Source: Certhia americana
Lineage: Eukaryota > Chordata > Aves > Passeriformes > Certhiidae
Assembly (NCBI GenBank): GCA_018697195.1
Contig: CM031878.1
Location: forward strand, 62,859,168 to 62,923,167
Direction: 5' to 3'
Length of the DNA: 64,000 bases
Positions 43,201-52,000 of this stretch are shown in pieces. Position numbers and translations under genes: made by a program. Under the pieces are notes generated by a model. That model made no database searches. It had not been told where the DNA came from and saw nothing but the letters and a program-made list of their open reading frames with translations. Every line of letters starts with the position of its first letter. The first letter of the stretch is position 1.

Positions 43201-44431
43201 ACTTCAATTTACAAGGCAAGAATTATTGTGGGGGAGGGAAGCAACAACAAAACATTATATATAAACACTGCACATTGCTGAAGCAGCCCAGCTACAGCAG
43301 CACAGCTTTCAAGTCACACAGAACCACTTTAACCCTGTACGCATCCATACTGCACAGGGAGCAGCCCTATCCCTAATGCTACACCACAGCCACTGTCCAA
43401 ACAGCCACCCCATAAAACCATGACACAAAAACTGCGTTGTCTAAAATTTAACCTGACTCAGAAAGGGTGTTTTCCTGCAGAGAGAAAATGAGGATTCACG
43501 CCAGACTGAAGGCACTGTGTAACCACTGCTACAGAACAAGGGCCAAGAACTGAATAAGCCATCAAAACAGAATAGTCTTCTCTTGTCAGTAGAGAATCCA
43601 GGTCCGGAGTAAAACTTTCAAGAAGTTGATAAAGGAAGTTGTAATTCATCATTACATTTACTTGGACTTGCTCTAAATCACAACACCAGTAATCTGGAGA
43701 ACAGACAGCCTTACCTTTTTAAAAAGTTAACACAGTTATTTTAAACAGAACACAAAATACCCTCACAATTATGAGAAACATCCTGAATCAATGTTTTGTT
43801 CTTACATCACATGCTGCAGTACAAGTAGCAGCTGGAATGCTAGGCTTTGCCTTGGTTTCCTGGAATTTTTTTATTTCTGTCACAAATTCTACATAATAAA
43901 CAGTAGTTCCTATCTTAAAAGAAAAGCTTACTATAGCACACTTGATTTTCAAAGCACTAAACAAAGTAGCAGGCTCAACCAATTTATGTAAAATACTGAA
44001 TTTCAAAAATCAGGATTGATTCTCATTCAGTTAATTTTATTATAGCAAGACTAGAGTTCAACTTCTGCATATTTCACTGAGAAACTAAAAGAATCTGTTT
44101 TAAATACTTTGGCAACATTAACTCTCAAGAAACTGAATAGATAGGAGTCCAACTCAAACCAAAACAAACCAAAAATAAACACAGAATTCAAGGATATTCC
44201 AAATTCAAAATACTTCAGACTTACCTTGGACACATTGCTGATGTAATCCAATTGACAAGCACTCTCTTTATCCACTTGGTTACAAAGATTCTGTAAAGTG
44301 GATGCATATTCTTTATCACTTTTTACTCTCATTACCATAAATTTCTTCACTGTTTCCAGCAATCGTAGTTCCCAGTCTTGCAGTTTTAATAAAGCATCAT
44401 GAGAATACTTCAGGTCACCTCCAAACCCCAT
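13101..44431 (-). CDS. FER: FER tyrosine kinase, 5' half (coding exons 1-8, spliced, 3' partial)
   Basis: FER is a cytoplasmic non-receptor tyrosine kinase acting at cell junctions, the cortical actin network and growth-factor signalling. The eight exons listed separately join to 412 residues with no stop and consistent phases (0,0,1,2,2,2,2 at the seven junctions, 0 at the last donor). The start MGFGGDLK matches the FER N-terminus as I know it, and landmark strings such as [40 protein letters not shown] and [17 protein letters not shown] are near-identical to mammalian FER. Residues 1 to about 268 are the membrane-bending F-BAR domain; about 269-390 are the FX/coiled-coil region; 391-412 begin the linker. 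Vertebrate FER is about 820 residues, so SH2 and kinase domains are missing here, not lost: the last exon ends in a good donor. FES is the alternative, but the match is clearly to FER. Confidence 0.96.
13291..16285 (-). other. FER: FER intron between coding exons 8 and 7
   Basis: Three kilobases of ordinary AT-rich intron. The only structured element I see is the hairpin pair at 14.87-14.94 kb. Open frames of up to 116 codons (for example 14126-14476 +) have no recognisable domain. Confidence 0.85.
14872..14936. repeat. Two adjacent perfect hairpins
   Basis: The first is tgcactcatgca-ct-tgcatgagtgca (14872-14897; 12-bp stem, 2-base loop). The second is ttgctagta-acagc-tactagcaa (14914-14936; 9-bp stem, 5-base loop). 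Both are perfect and 16 bases apart. No gene or known element was recognised around them. Confidence 0.8.
16286..16408 (-). CDS. FER: FER coding exon 7 (residues 308-349)
   Basis: Acceptor gttttacag is followed by G (completing Met308), then [20 protein letters not shown] and a glutamate/lysine-rich helix ending SSKTCEKKS. It ends in GA with donor GTAAGT from 16285, phase 2. It is 123 bases. It encodes the first part of the FX coiled coil, the region that binds phosphatidic acid in mammalian FER. Confidence 0.93.
16409..21581 (-). other. FER: FER intron between coding exons 7 and 6
   Basis: AT-rich intron of 5.2 kb. Apart from the tandem duplication at 20.77-21.10 kb nothing is recognised. 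Confidence 0.85.
20767..21099 (+). repeat. Tandem duplication of about 170 bp, second copy shortened by many small deletions
   Basis: ctcagcagtc occurs at 20771 and 20942 (offset 171) and aaaccactgcgaaatgctag at 20901 and 21061 (offset 160). Between these anchors the copies align throughout. The second copy lacks single bases at many places, often within runs (for example ggggg to gggg, aatggcta to aatgcta). Net loss is 11 bases over about 130. Confidence 0.9.
21582..21701 (-). CDS. FER: FER coding exon 6 (residues 268-308)
   Basis: Acceptor taaattag is followed by G, completing Arg268, then [20 protein letters not shown] and [19 protein letters not shown]. It ends in AT with donor GTAAGT from 21581, phase 2. 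It is 120 bases long. It is the hinge between F-BAR and the FX/coiled-coil region. The first residues (SSEVV) differ from the mammalian form I recall, while [20 protein letters not shown] is conserved. The acceptor has a weaker pyrimidine tract than its neighbours. Confidence 0.93.
21702..22557 (-). other. FER: FER intron between coding exons 6 and 5
   Basis: The shortest intron here, 856 bases. No repeat or gene recognised. Confidence 0.9.
22558..22695 (-). CDS. FER: FER coding exon 5 (residues 222-268)
   Basis: Acceptor cctctctag is followed by A AAA GGG ATC, completing Leu222 and reading [20 protein letters not shown], then the conserved [17 protein letters not shown]. It ends CAC AG with donor GTAAGC from 22557. 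At 138 bases the phase is kept at 2. It holds the last F-BAR residues. This exon has too few codons in one frame to stand out as a long ORF; it was found by extending the phase from exon 4. Confidence 0.94.
22696..25053 (-). other. FER: FER intron between coding exons 5 and 4
   Basis: 2.4 kb of AT-rich intron with short A runs near 23.79 kb; nothing else recognised. Confidence 0.9.
25054..25237 (-). CDS. FER: FER coding exon 4 (residues 161-222)
   Basis: Acceptor ttttctctcag is followed by GA AAG GAG, completing Gly161 and continuing [20 protein letters not shown]. The stretch [20 protein letters not shown] is almost invariant in FER. The exon is 184 bases and stops after GCC CT, donor GTAAGA from 25053, leaving phase 2. 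It forms the later part of the F-BAR helical bundle. Unspliced, the frame would stop right at the donor (CTG TAA), which confirms the boundary. Confidence 0.95.
26864..28082. mobile_element. Solo LTR of an avian endogenous retrovirus, about 1.2 kb
   Basis: The block starts TGTAGTGGTTTGACACTGGC and ends ...CCAACACA, giving the TG...CA ends of an LTR. In between, in order, are segments I recognise from a large avian ERV LTR family: gataaggacagggag, ataggataatgagaagtaaaa, cacaggggac, a GC-rich centre with stacked imperfect repeats, ctgcttcaccatggtc, tccactgacgttggtg, cccagaggtgttaccagc, ccttggccagcag and acccctgtggagccc...ctaccaaaa. No retroviral internal sequence flanks it, so it is a solo LTR, probably left by recombination between two LTRs. 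A clear target-site duplication was not found, so the ends may be off by a few bases. It lies in the intron between FER coding exons 3 and 4. Confidence 0.8.
27495..27720. repeat. 39-bp minisatellite inside the LTR, about six copies
   Basis: The word ggatctct recurs at 27496, 27535, 27574, 27613, 27652 and 27691, exactly 39 bases apart. The copies are nearly identical (unit: ggatctctgtatccccatgg then atccccaggggctgtgggg). Because 39 is a multiple of three and the unit lacks stops in most frames, it creates 90-240-codon open frames on both strands, with 13-residue repeats; these are not genes. Confidence 0.95.
28664..28697. repeat. A-rich low-complexity run
   Basis: A run of nearly pure A broken by a few G (gaaaaaagaaaaaaa...agaagaaaaa). 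It follows no recognisable retroposed sequence, so I do not call it a processed-pseudogene tail. Confidence 0.7.
29994..30016 (+). repeat. G-rich run, possible G-quadruplex
   Basis: ggggg-t-gggggg-t-gggggg followed by aagg gives 17 G in three long runs separated by single T. It lies on the strand opposite to FER transcription, in the intron between coding exons 3 and 4. Confidence 0.5.
30476..31148 (-). mobile_element. CR1 LINE fragment, 3' end, 5'-truncated
   Basis: Reading + is reading the CR1 reverse complement: gatattccagttggaagtga, then gcagagcctgttctagtgtt, ctcaatgaagaaatgtttcc, agggagaagagatcag, gcagtgaggtcacacctcag, tgatgcacaccaggatgaca and gcagggttgctctccagcca, all landmarks of the CR1 3' region in birds. 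The element therefore lies on the minus strand with its 3' end at the left and its truncated 5' end near 31148. Several indels show it is old. Open frames here are not functional. Confidence 0.88.
34300..34358 (+). repeat. Degenerate aaacacta simple repeat
   Basis: taaacactaaaaaacactaa and related words recur through this segment, an A/C-rich low-complexity tract. Confidence 0.6.
36865..36964 (-). CDS. FER: FER coding exon 3 (residues 128-161)
   Basis: The exon opens [20 protein letters not shown] after acceptor tttcttaaag and ends with the first base of a glycine codon (GCT AAA G), donor GTATGA from 36864. At 100 bases it leaves phase 1, which coding exon 4 completes exactly. It encodes charged F-BAR helix with heptad character. 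Confidence 0.94.
36965..40340 (-). other. FER: FER intron between coding exons 3 and 2
   Basis: 3.4 kb of AT-rich intron with A/C-rich patches near 37.45-37.53 kb; no element recognised. Confidence 0.9.
40341..40514 (-). CDS. FER: FER coding exon 2 (residues 70-127)
   Basis: Acceptor ttttttatag ends at 40515 and the exon opens [20 protein letters not shown]; it closes ...QQIEAEMYK with donor GTATTT from 40340. It is 174 bases (58 codons), phase 0 on both sides. It encodes the middle helices of the F-BAR domain, including [19 protein letters not shown], which is lysine-rich and highly conserved in FER. Confidence 0.95.
40515..44224 (-). other. FER: FER intron between coding exons 2 and 1
   Basis: 3.7 kb. 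A T-run near 40.80 kb and an A/C-rich stretch near 42.48-42.53 kb are low complexity; nothing else recognised. Confidence 0.9.
44225..44431 (-). CDS. FER: FER coding exon 1 (residues 1-69)
   Basis: The start codon is the ATG at 44431-44429, chosen because MGFGGDLK is the conserved FER N-terminus; its context (A at -3, G at +4) is strong. The exon encodes the first F-BAR helix, including [18 protein letters not shown] and [19 protein letters not shown]. It ends in ...AACGTGTCC-type Asn-Val-Ser-Lys codons, then AAG followed by donor GTAAGT at 44224-44219, phase 0. The full exon begins at 44483 with 52 bases of 5' UTR. The frame stays open upstream into the intron (reaching a Met at 44512), but that extension crosses the splice acceptor and is not part of the protein. 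Confidence 0.95.
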
Positions 44432-44483
44432 TTTTAAAGGCACTATATACCAGACAGGGGAATATACAGGCTCTTCACCACAT
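44432..44483 (-). other. FER: FER 5' UTR part of coding exon 1, with a three-codon upstream ORF
   Basis: A pyrimidine-rich acceptor (ttctcctttcag) ends at 44484, so the exon begins at 44483. Its first nine bases read ATG TGG TGA: a Met-Trp-stop upstream ORF 44 bases before the FER start and out of frame with it. If the acceptor is right, every transcript using this exon carries the uORF unless the ATG is in poor context, which depends on the last bases of the preceding noncoding exon. Confidence 0.75.
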
Positions 44484-47311
44484 CTGAAAGGAGAACAAGA
44501 CTTATGAGACAATTATCAAAACTTCTGGTGAGACAAAGAGCAACTATTGATGCCTAAATCCTGAAATAACTTAATTATAAGATTAACCACATACATTTAC
44601 CTCCTCAATATAAACTGAAAGGAGGCTCAGAACACTATTTTGAACACCAGACTCTTGAGTGGATAAGATTTCAGCCTTAGAACTCTTCTCCAGTTTCCGT
44701 TTCTGAAAAAAACATCCCTCCCTAACTTAAAGTACGGTATGAAAGAAAATATAACAGCATCTAAGACAAACACTAAAGACTAATCTACCTATTTAACCAT
44801 AAGTAAGACAACAGAGTACAGACAACAGTATCTCCAGACAAGCTTCCAACTGCACTTTTCTACTCCTGGTGACCTGTAACATTTGTTTCTCATGTTTACT
44901 GTCCTAAGAGCACAGAAAAATCCAAATGAAACATCAGCTCTCAGACACTGCATCTGTGGGAAATTGATAACTATTTAGAAGCTAGTTTGCTCCTAAACCC
45001 TGTGTTAACAAGCCATTAAACCTGCAGATTCAACCTCCCAAAAACCAGAAAATATCCTAAAGCAGGTTTCCCATCCAGCCATAGACTGGTCCCTGGGCCA
45101 GAGTGCCTTAGTCCACACCCTTTTAAACTAGGACAGTCCGGTCTTTTTGTACCAAATTGACATAAAAAGTTGATAAACAGATAAGAGATGCTGCCTTATG
45201 AAACCCTGTAACAGAACTAGAGGTCAAAGACACATTGGTAGAGTTAGCTCTGAAATATGTGTTATCTGATGATAAACACACAGCTACATTGTGGAAGAGC
45301 TGAAAACACACAAAGAAGTAATTCGTACACACTCTTGCACAGGTCTGTAATGTGGGCTGAACCCTCTTTTCTGTGTAACCACCAACTACCTCTTCCCATA
45401 CTAATTTGATTCAACTAGGTAAGATAAACTTATATAAATTGCAACCCTTATCTCTGGACTGCAGTGCAGCCACAGCCTGTGCACTGCCTATTCACTAATT
45501 CCTGCACTACAGCAAACTCTTGGATCTTTTCAACACAGAAATACCGATTTCTTCACATTACCGCTTAAATTAGCAGTGTTCTACAAACATTAACAAATTT
45601 CTCTTCCTAGAAGTCCATTGAGGAAAGCAGTACAAATATTCTTATTTTACACTAAGAACTGGGACACATAAACTAATGTCAACACTGTGGCAGCTCATAT
45701 TGGTATGTACAAGGCTTAAAAACAGAGTTTTTAGAGTGCCTAACATTTTTAGGTACATGTTAGGTACTCAGAAAAAATAAGTAAATTACTGGCTTCAGTT
45801 ACTGCACAAAATTTCTGAAGATTTTGCAAATCAGAACCTCAAGCAGCCTCTGAAATAAGCCTCATGTACTATTTGTTTATTCTTAGAACACAAATCATGC
45901 CAAATAACAAAACAAAAATCCAGAAAAAAAAATGAGAACAGTGCCACATTACTATGTATCTACACAATATGGTCAAGTCAAGGCTGTATAAGTAACCTTA
46001 AACCTGTAAGCTTTCATAAGCTCTTTAATTTGAAGGTGTGTATTTTAGTCAGAATTATTCCTGATGGGTAGGAATTAAGTCATATACAGCTACAGTAAAT
46101 AGTTTATTTAATGCTAAGTTATTATTAGCATTAATGAAAATACTTCCACAGTTAAATTCAGAAACACTCTTGCAGAACCACAAACATTTTATTAACATGA
46201 ACCAAAAAAAAGAAAAAAAAATCTTAAAGCTGCACTAGTGAATTTTTGATGCCCTTTAGATCTAGATCCACATTTCCACATTTTTTTTTCTCCTATCCCA
46301 TTTTAGCATATTACCTAATTCTCCTAGCACAATAGCCATGAGAAAAGATAGTATCCTTGTTTTCTTACATCCATATTTAGAAGAGATGGGAACTGAATCT
46401 CACAGTGAAGTTTGGCTTTGTGTTATGAGCAAAGTAATGGCTTGCTTGTTTTCACCCTAGTCTCTGTTTTTTACTGAGAGGCAGTATGGCAAGGGAAGGA
46501 GGAAATATTCTCAGCATGTGATATTTCAGCCTGCTTCTAGTGGTTTACAAAAGAGCTATAGGGTTACAAAAATCAATAGAACAAAAGACCCAACAATATC
46601 TCACTCCAGCCTGCTAAGTTGCTCTTCACGAAACAGTAATCAGACTTTTTCCAATTCCACTGTTAGATGCCTGAACACATAGACAAAAATTGTATGCACA
46701 CTGGACTCCGTTTTGGTTTTTGTTTTAAATTATTCCTTTCACTGTGACAGAAGCACCATAGCAAAAAATTGTTTTGCAAAAATGATAAAATTCTGATTTG
46801 CTAAAACTAACAAGTATAAAGACTCAGAATGGATTCCCAAATGGGTAAGCCAGCTGCATGTGACTTCCATGTAAATTAAGAAAATGTTGAAACAAGACAT
46901 CCAGCCAAATGCAAGTGCTTTATTGTGAGGGCAAAGAAGTAGTGAAGAAGTATTCAAGACCTATGGCACTTAACTAAGCTTAAATTTTAATAAGCTAAAA
47001 ACCAATTCTGTCACTTGATACCACTTCTAATTTTTTAACCAGTCTTAATACTTTTAAACAACTGAAAACAGTACAGATCACACAGTCACTAATTTGAAGT
47101 CAGAACTATAAGATTTACCAAACACATGAACACACAATCTGATTTCCAAATACTCTTAAAAACACAAGAATATTTTGAAAGTCCAGGGTTCAAAAAGACT
47201 GTATTGGGCACCAACACAGACAGGTATTATTCCAAGTTTGGTATTCCAAGTTTAGTCACTCATTAGTGACCCCAGATGAGATGACAGCTGCCCTACAGGA
47301 TCAGAGCAATA

Positions 47312-47370
47312 CAACAGAGTATTTCAATCAGAAGGGACCTACAGTGATCACCTGGGCACAGTCATGCACT
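47312..47370 (-). mobile_element. Short CR1 3'-end remnant
   Basis: agagtatttcaatcagaagg then gacctacagtgatcacctgg resembles the reverse complement of the CR1 3' end (tttcaggttggaagggacct-type). It is short and diverged. Confidence 0.45.
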
Positions 47371-48601
47371 TAGATCAGCTCTGTGCCTCCAAGCATGGCA
47401 CCAGAAGATGTTTAAGAAAGCAAACTAGCAGGGCTACTATTCATGGTGTGATCCTCCTTGAGCTTCCCCTACTGGAATTGCAGAATTCTACACAAAAAAA
47501 GCTACTGAATTACGGAATACTAATATTCCCAAATTGTTTGGCTTTACCATATAATATTAAAATACTCACACTGAAAGAAAAAGATTCTGTAATCACAGAC
47601 TACTGGCAAAATTGAGAAATAAACAAAACCAGCAAAATCTGAAGCCAGAAAAGATTCAGTAATTTAAATTTGGGGAGTTTGAGACAAAACCATACTTTGT
47701 TCTCTAATGTTCCAAAGATGAAACTACAGTGTGAAAGCTATTCTAGGGGGAATAAATTTCTCAAAAAAACTTGGGAGAGTATTTTATCTTATTGGAAAAA
47801 ACAGAGATGGCATAATGTTTTAAAACAAGCTAGATAGAGAAGTGATAACAACAAAAATTATATGCTAAATTAATACAGAAAAAAAACCATTCAGGAATTG
47901 CTTTATTCTTACTGTGAAGAGACTACTTCTGCTTCTGGTAGATACCAATGAGGTTTATCTCTTTTTCCACATGTGAAAAAATCTTGCATAATTTGACATG
48001 CCAGTGAAGCTTCAAACAGAATTCTAGCATGTTTTGTAAAAGCAATAACATACTAGTACCACCAAATAAGAAAATGAGTTTCAGCTATTTTTTAATTTTG
48101 AAATATAAGATAGATATAGATATGTAGACATATACAGATAGCTAAAAAATTATTGTACACACAAATGAGTCAAAAAATATTTGTTAAGCTTAGGAGTAAA
48201 GTAAGTCTCACAGCCAATTCCAAGAAAATAGGACTTACTTTCTTTATAGTGTTACACTCAAAACAACAAACTAATCATATACAGGAAGTACACACCGAAT
48301 GTACATTTGATAATATAGTATGAATGAGCAACCAGGTCTCAAACTGTTCTAAAATTTAAGCAGTTACCAAAGACAATTTAAAATTTCTCTCAACCACCAA
48401 CACAGTGCAGTCATATTCCAAACAAATCAATGTCAAATTCTGTCAGCCTAACAGTGAGGAACTTCAGCAGTACTCAGATAATCCTTCAATATTGTAACAC
48501 TCACCTCAGAAAATAAAGCCAGTTATTTATGTTATAAATGCATATTTTAGTATTGGCCTTTCACGAGTATTAAGATGAATGTTATATGTATAATGGCTTT
48601 T

Positions 48602-49028
48602 TGCTGTAGTTTTAGAATTTAGGTGTGGTGTGCCTGAATAGACAAGGTAACTTCCAAGAGGGGCCCAAGCTACTATCAGCTTTCACTGCCTGTGAATAAA
48701 AGAGACCAAAGCCCAAAATAAAGATGATAAGAAGAAATTAAAACTGAAGAACACATGCTCTAAAAAGGCTCACGCAAGGAGTGGCCATGTAAAACAGTTT
48801 CTAGAAATAATGGAAGTAAGTTCTTTGAAAAGTTTGAATATGCATATATATCTGTGAATATGTAACAGGCTGGTGTATTTAAGGGGGTGTCTTGGACACA
48901 GCAGGTGTGCTCTTGGCAAAGCGCCAAGGCACCCAGCCATTATAACTTTTGCTTTATTGTTTGTCTCTTATTATCTTTTTTATTAAACTCTTTAAATTTT
49001 ACCAGGAAAGTGAACCATGTTTTTCACA
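48602..49028 (+). mobile_element. Solo LTR (about 430 bp) of an endogenous retrovirus, + orientation
   Basis: From about TGCTGTAGTTTTAGAATTTA to ...TTTTTCACA the segment has LTR architecture. It has a TATA-like box tatttaag at 48876-48883, a short G/C-richer R-like part (ggacacagcaggtgtgctct ...), a polyadenylation-type attaaa at 48982-48987 and a T-rich U5-like end. The phrases gacaaggtaacttccaagag and aatatgtaacaggctggtgt fit an avian LTR I have seen repeatedly. No internal retroviral genes adjoin it. Exact ends and target duplication are unresolved. It is antisense to FER in the 5' UTR intron. Confidence 0.65.
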
Positions 49029-52000
49029 TCAGCAATCCAGTTAATCATGTTCCTGGATTCCAGCAGTAACTCTGAAGAAAGTCGTTTCCATAACCAATGT
49101 ACATTTAATTTAAAGATTGCAATCTATTTGTGACACATGAAAGTGGCCTTACTGACTGAAATCAAATGAGCACGGAAGAACAGAGCATGTACAATGCAAC
49201 ACTTTCACAAGATGGTCTCCTACCCTTATCTGGTGCCGTCTGCTACATGCTGCCATCAGTTATATCAAAGGTGTGATTGACAATGTTAAAATAACGATGA
49301 ATCTACATGCATCAGTCAGAACTTGTGATTTAGTGACAAGGTAGGCAACTAAAAAACCACAAACCCAAAAAGTATACCCAGCCCCCAGTCAAACAGAGAA
49401 TAGGCAAGCACATCGCAGATCTGGATTCTCTCACACTTCATATGCTGTCTATGAATTTAGATTGCTCCTAAATCTGCTCCAAATCATAAAGAAAAAATAA
49501 TGTCTTTAATTTTGCAAACACCTTCTACAAACATTAAAAATATTTCAAAACGAGAAAAGAAAGAGGATTTGGATTCAGGAAACAAATCCTCAAAATCAAG
49601 GCTTCTGTAGTGAAATAAAAGCATTTTTACCATAGAATATAAATTTCTTAGACAGACCTCAATTTCTCAATGTGAGGCTTACAATAGTTATAGTCCATTA
49701 AAATAATGAAAGACATCATTCTTAGTGCTTCATCTACACTTAAACGAAAATTAGACAGTCAAACAATTGACATTTCTGTTAGTTTAGGATCTATTCCTGG
49801 AACGCACAAGACCATGAAACAGAAAACATATGCATTACCTAACATTTGTTTACAATCATCACATATTCGTAAGATCATCTTCTGTATGCGTAGATACGAT
49901 GTAAACAACAAAAAATCCTTCTGCAGAACTTTTGCCAACAATAAACATCTGAAGTGGTAACACAAGTTAACCTGATTATTTCAAAGTTGATTTGAAACAC
50001 TGGTCCACTCAAAGCAAAGCAGGCAGCTAATTTTCAGGAAGGCTTCTCTGCAAAGCATAACTTAGCTCACATACCTTAAAAGTTTTCCTTCAGAAATGTC
50101 CTTTAGAACAGTTTTCCTATGTCAGCAGCTACTTCCTCTGATTTTCACCTACTGAAATAAACCTTTTTTTTTTCTTTTCTGGGGACTCTGTGAAAGAGAA
50201 ACATATCAAACTTCTTTTTACTATCTCAGCATTTCCAAATGCATTGCAAAACTCAGACTTAGTTGCCCTGCATTTTCAGATTATTACCAGAACCCAGCTG
50301 CTTTTTTTTTAAAAAAGAGACAGTTCAACTAAAAGAAAAGAGCAGATTTCTCAAATGACTGCTAGCAGTAGAATGCTATCACTTCATTCACATAATTTTG
50401 AATTAAGAAATAATTTTGCCTCTACACATGTAAGAGAAGATTTTTTTTTTTTTAAGTTCTGTGAATTTCTTCTGACAAATGTATTGTAGCTGAAAAATCA
50501 GACAATTTTATTTATTTATGAACCTTGCCCTTAGTAAAACAAAACCAGAAATGCATTAACAATGAAAACATAAGCATGGAAGGCCAAAGTTTGTTATAGG
50601 AAAGACCAAGTTAGTATTTTCATAAAAGTCGGAGAAAACAAGTCGCAACAAGAGAAAGGAACCACTCAAGACACATAAATTTCTATCTGGCTCTAACTAT
50701 TCTAATATCCTGAAAATTAAGAGGTTGGGAAGTTAGGATGACTGTCAGGATCAGAATTTTAAGCTGTAACTCTAGACTGCAATTTAGGTGAAGCAAACTG
50801 ACGCAGAAGGGGTTTGACAGTTAAGGGAAAAAGTATATTGAATTTTAAAAATGCTAAGGAACAAGCTTTGCGCACTGCTTACAAGTGCAAGCCATACTGT
50901 ATAATCTCTACATGTGGACCCATGACAAGCATTCACTCACAATCTCATGCTAGAATGTCCAACTTCAGATGAGACATTCCATAACGGTTTAGCAATGACC
51001 TCAGAGGAAAAAACACATAAAGCAAAACTGAAAGACAGTGTGTAAGGGTTAGGAAAACAAAACTATTTTCAAAATCTCCATTTTTTAAAACAAAGCACTT
51101 ATCACAGACTCGTTTATAAAATCTTTCGAAGGGACAGCCTTAGCTCACATTCAAGCAGGCATTATTTAGTATTCCTTTCTGGTTACTTAGTGACATTCAA
51201 GAAACAAAGAACTGCCTAATGTAAATACATAACTTCTATTCTCCTTGACCAAAAATGGAAAAGACTAAGTGATGCTAAGATTCAGGCACTGCAAAGAAAC
51301 AGCAGCTATGCAAGCAGATACAAAAGGAGAAAAAAAAAATGCAGAAGGTTACAAGCATTATAAAATTCACTACATTTCTGAAAAATAGATATAAAATCAT
51401 TTGTTCCAAAGTTGCAAAGCACATGGGAAAGTCTCCACTAGGAAAAAATTACAAGCAGGAGCAAAACATTAGAGTAAATTTGGTTCCCATCTTTCTAACA
51501 CAAACAAAAACCGGGTAGAAACACCAGACTGCCACTGGACAGGAACACAAGTATTAATCCCCATTCAAATGAGACTCATGAAACAAACATCACCACGAGC
51601 ACCGGGACACATTCAAGCTTCAAGCAGATGTTAAGAATTGCATGTGGTAAAATGAAGCCCTCAAAAATTTCCATTTATCAAAGGAAACAACAGATTGGAG
51701 CCACTTCAACACAAAAAAGTTCTCTCTTCTGATCCCAGAACACAAACAACACACTTTTTTTTAAAGAACTACTCTATCGCATATTCTAGAGTGAAGAATT
51801 TTGTTTATCAGTATGAAAATTAAATGCAAACCCAACTTTTCTTTAGAATTGCAGTTACTATTGACCTTTTACCTATGTGCATTTTTTTCATCTGCGCACA
51901 GATTTTTAGTAGAACTTAAAGCTGGTAATGCAAGTCCAATAAGGTCTTATTGACAGGCACACACTAGCTACTACATGGAAACATAACAAAAGCTTTCCAG

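Noticed and set aside
44432..44512. In-frame N-terminal extension of FER starting at the Met at 44512
   Set aside because: The first part crosses a clear splice acceptor at 44484 into intron, and the FER N-terminus is conserved at the Met at 44431.
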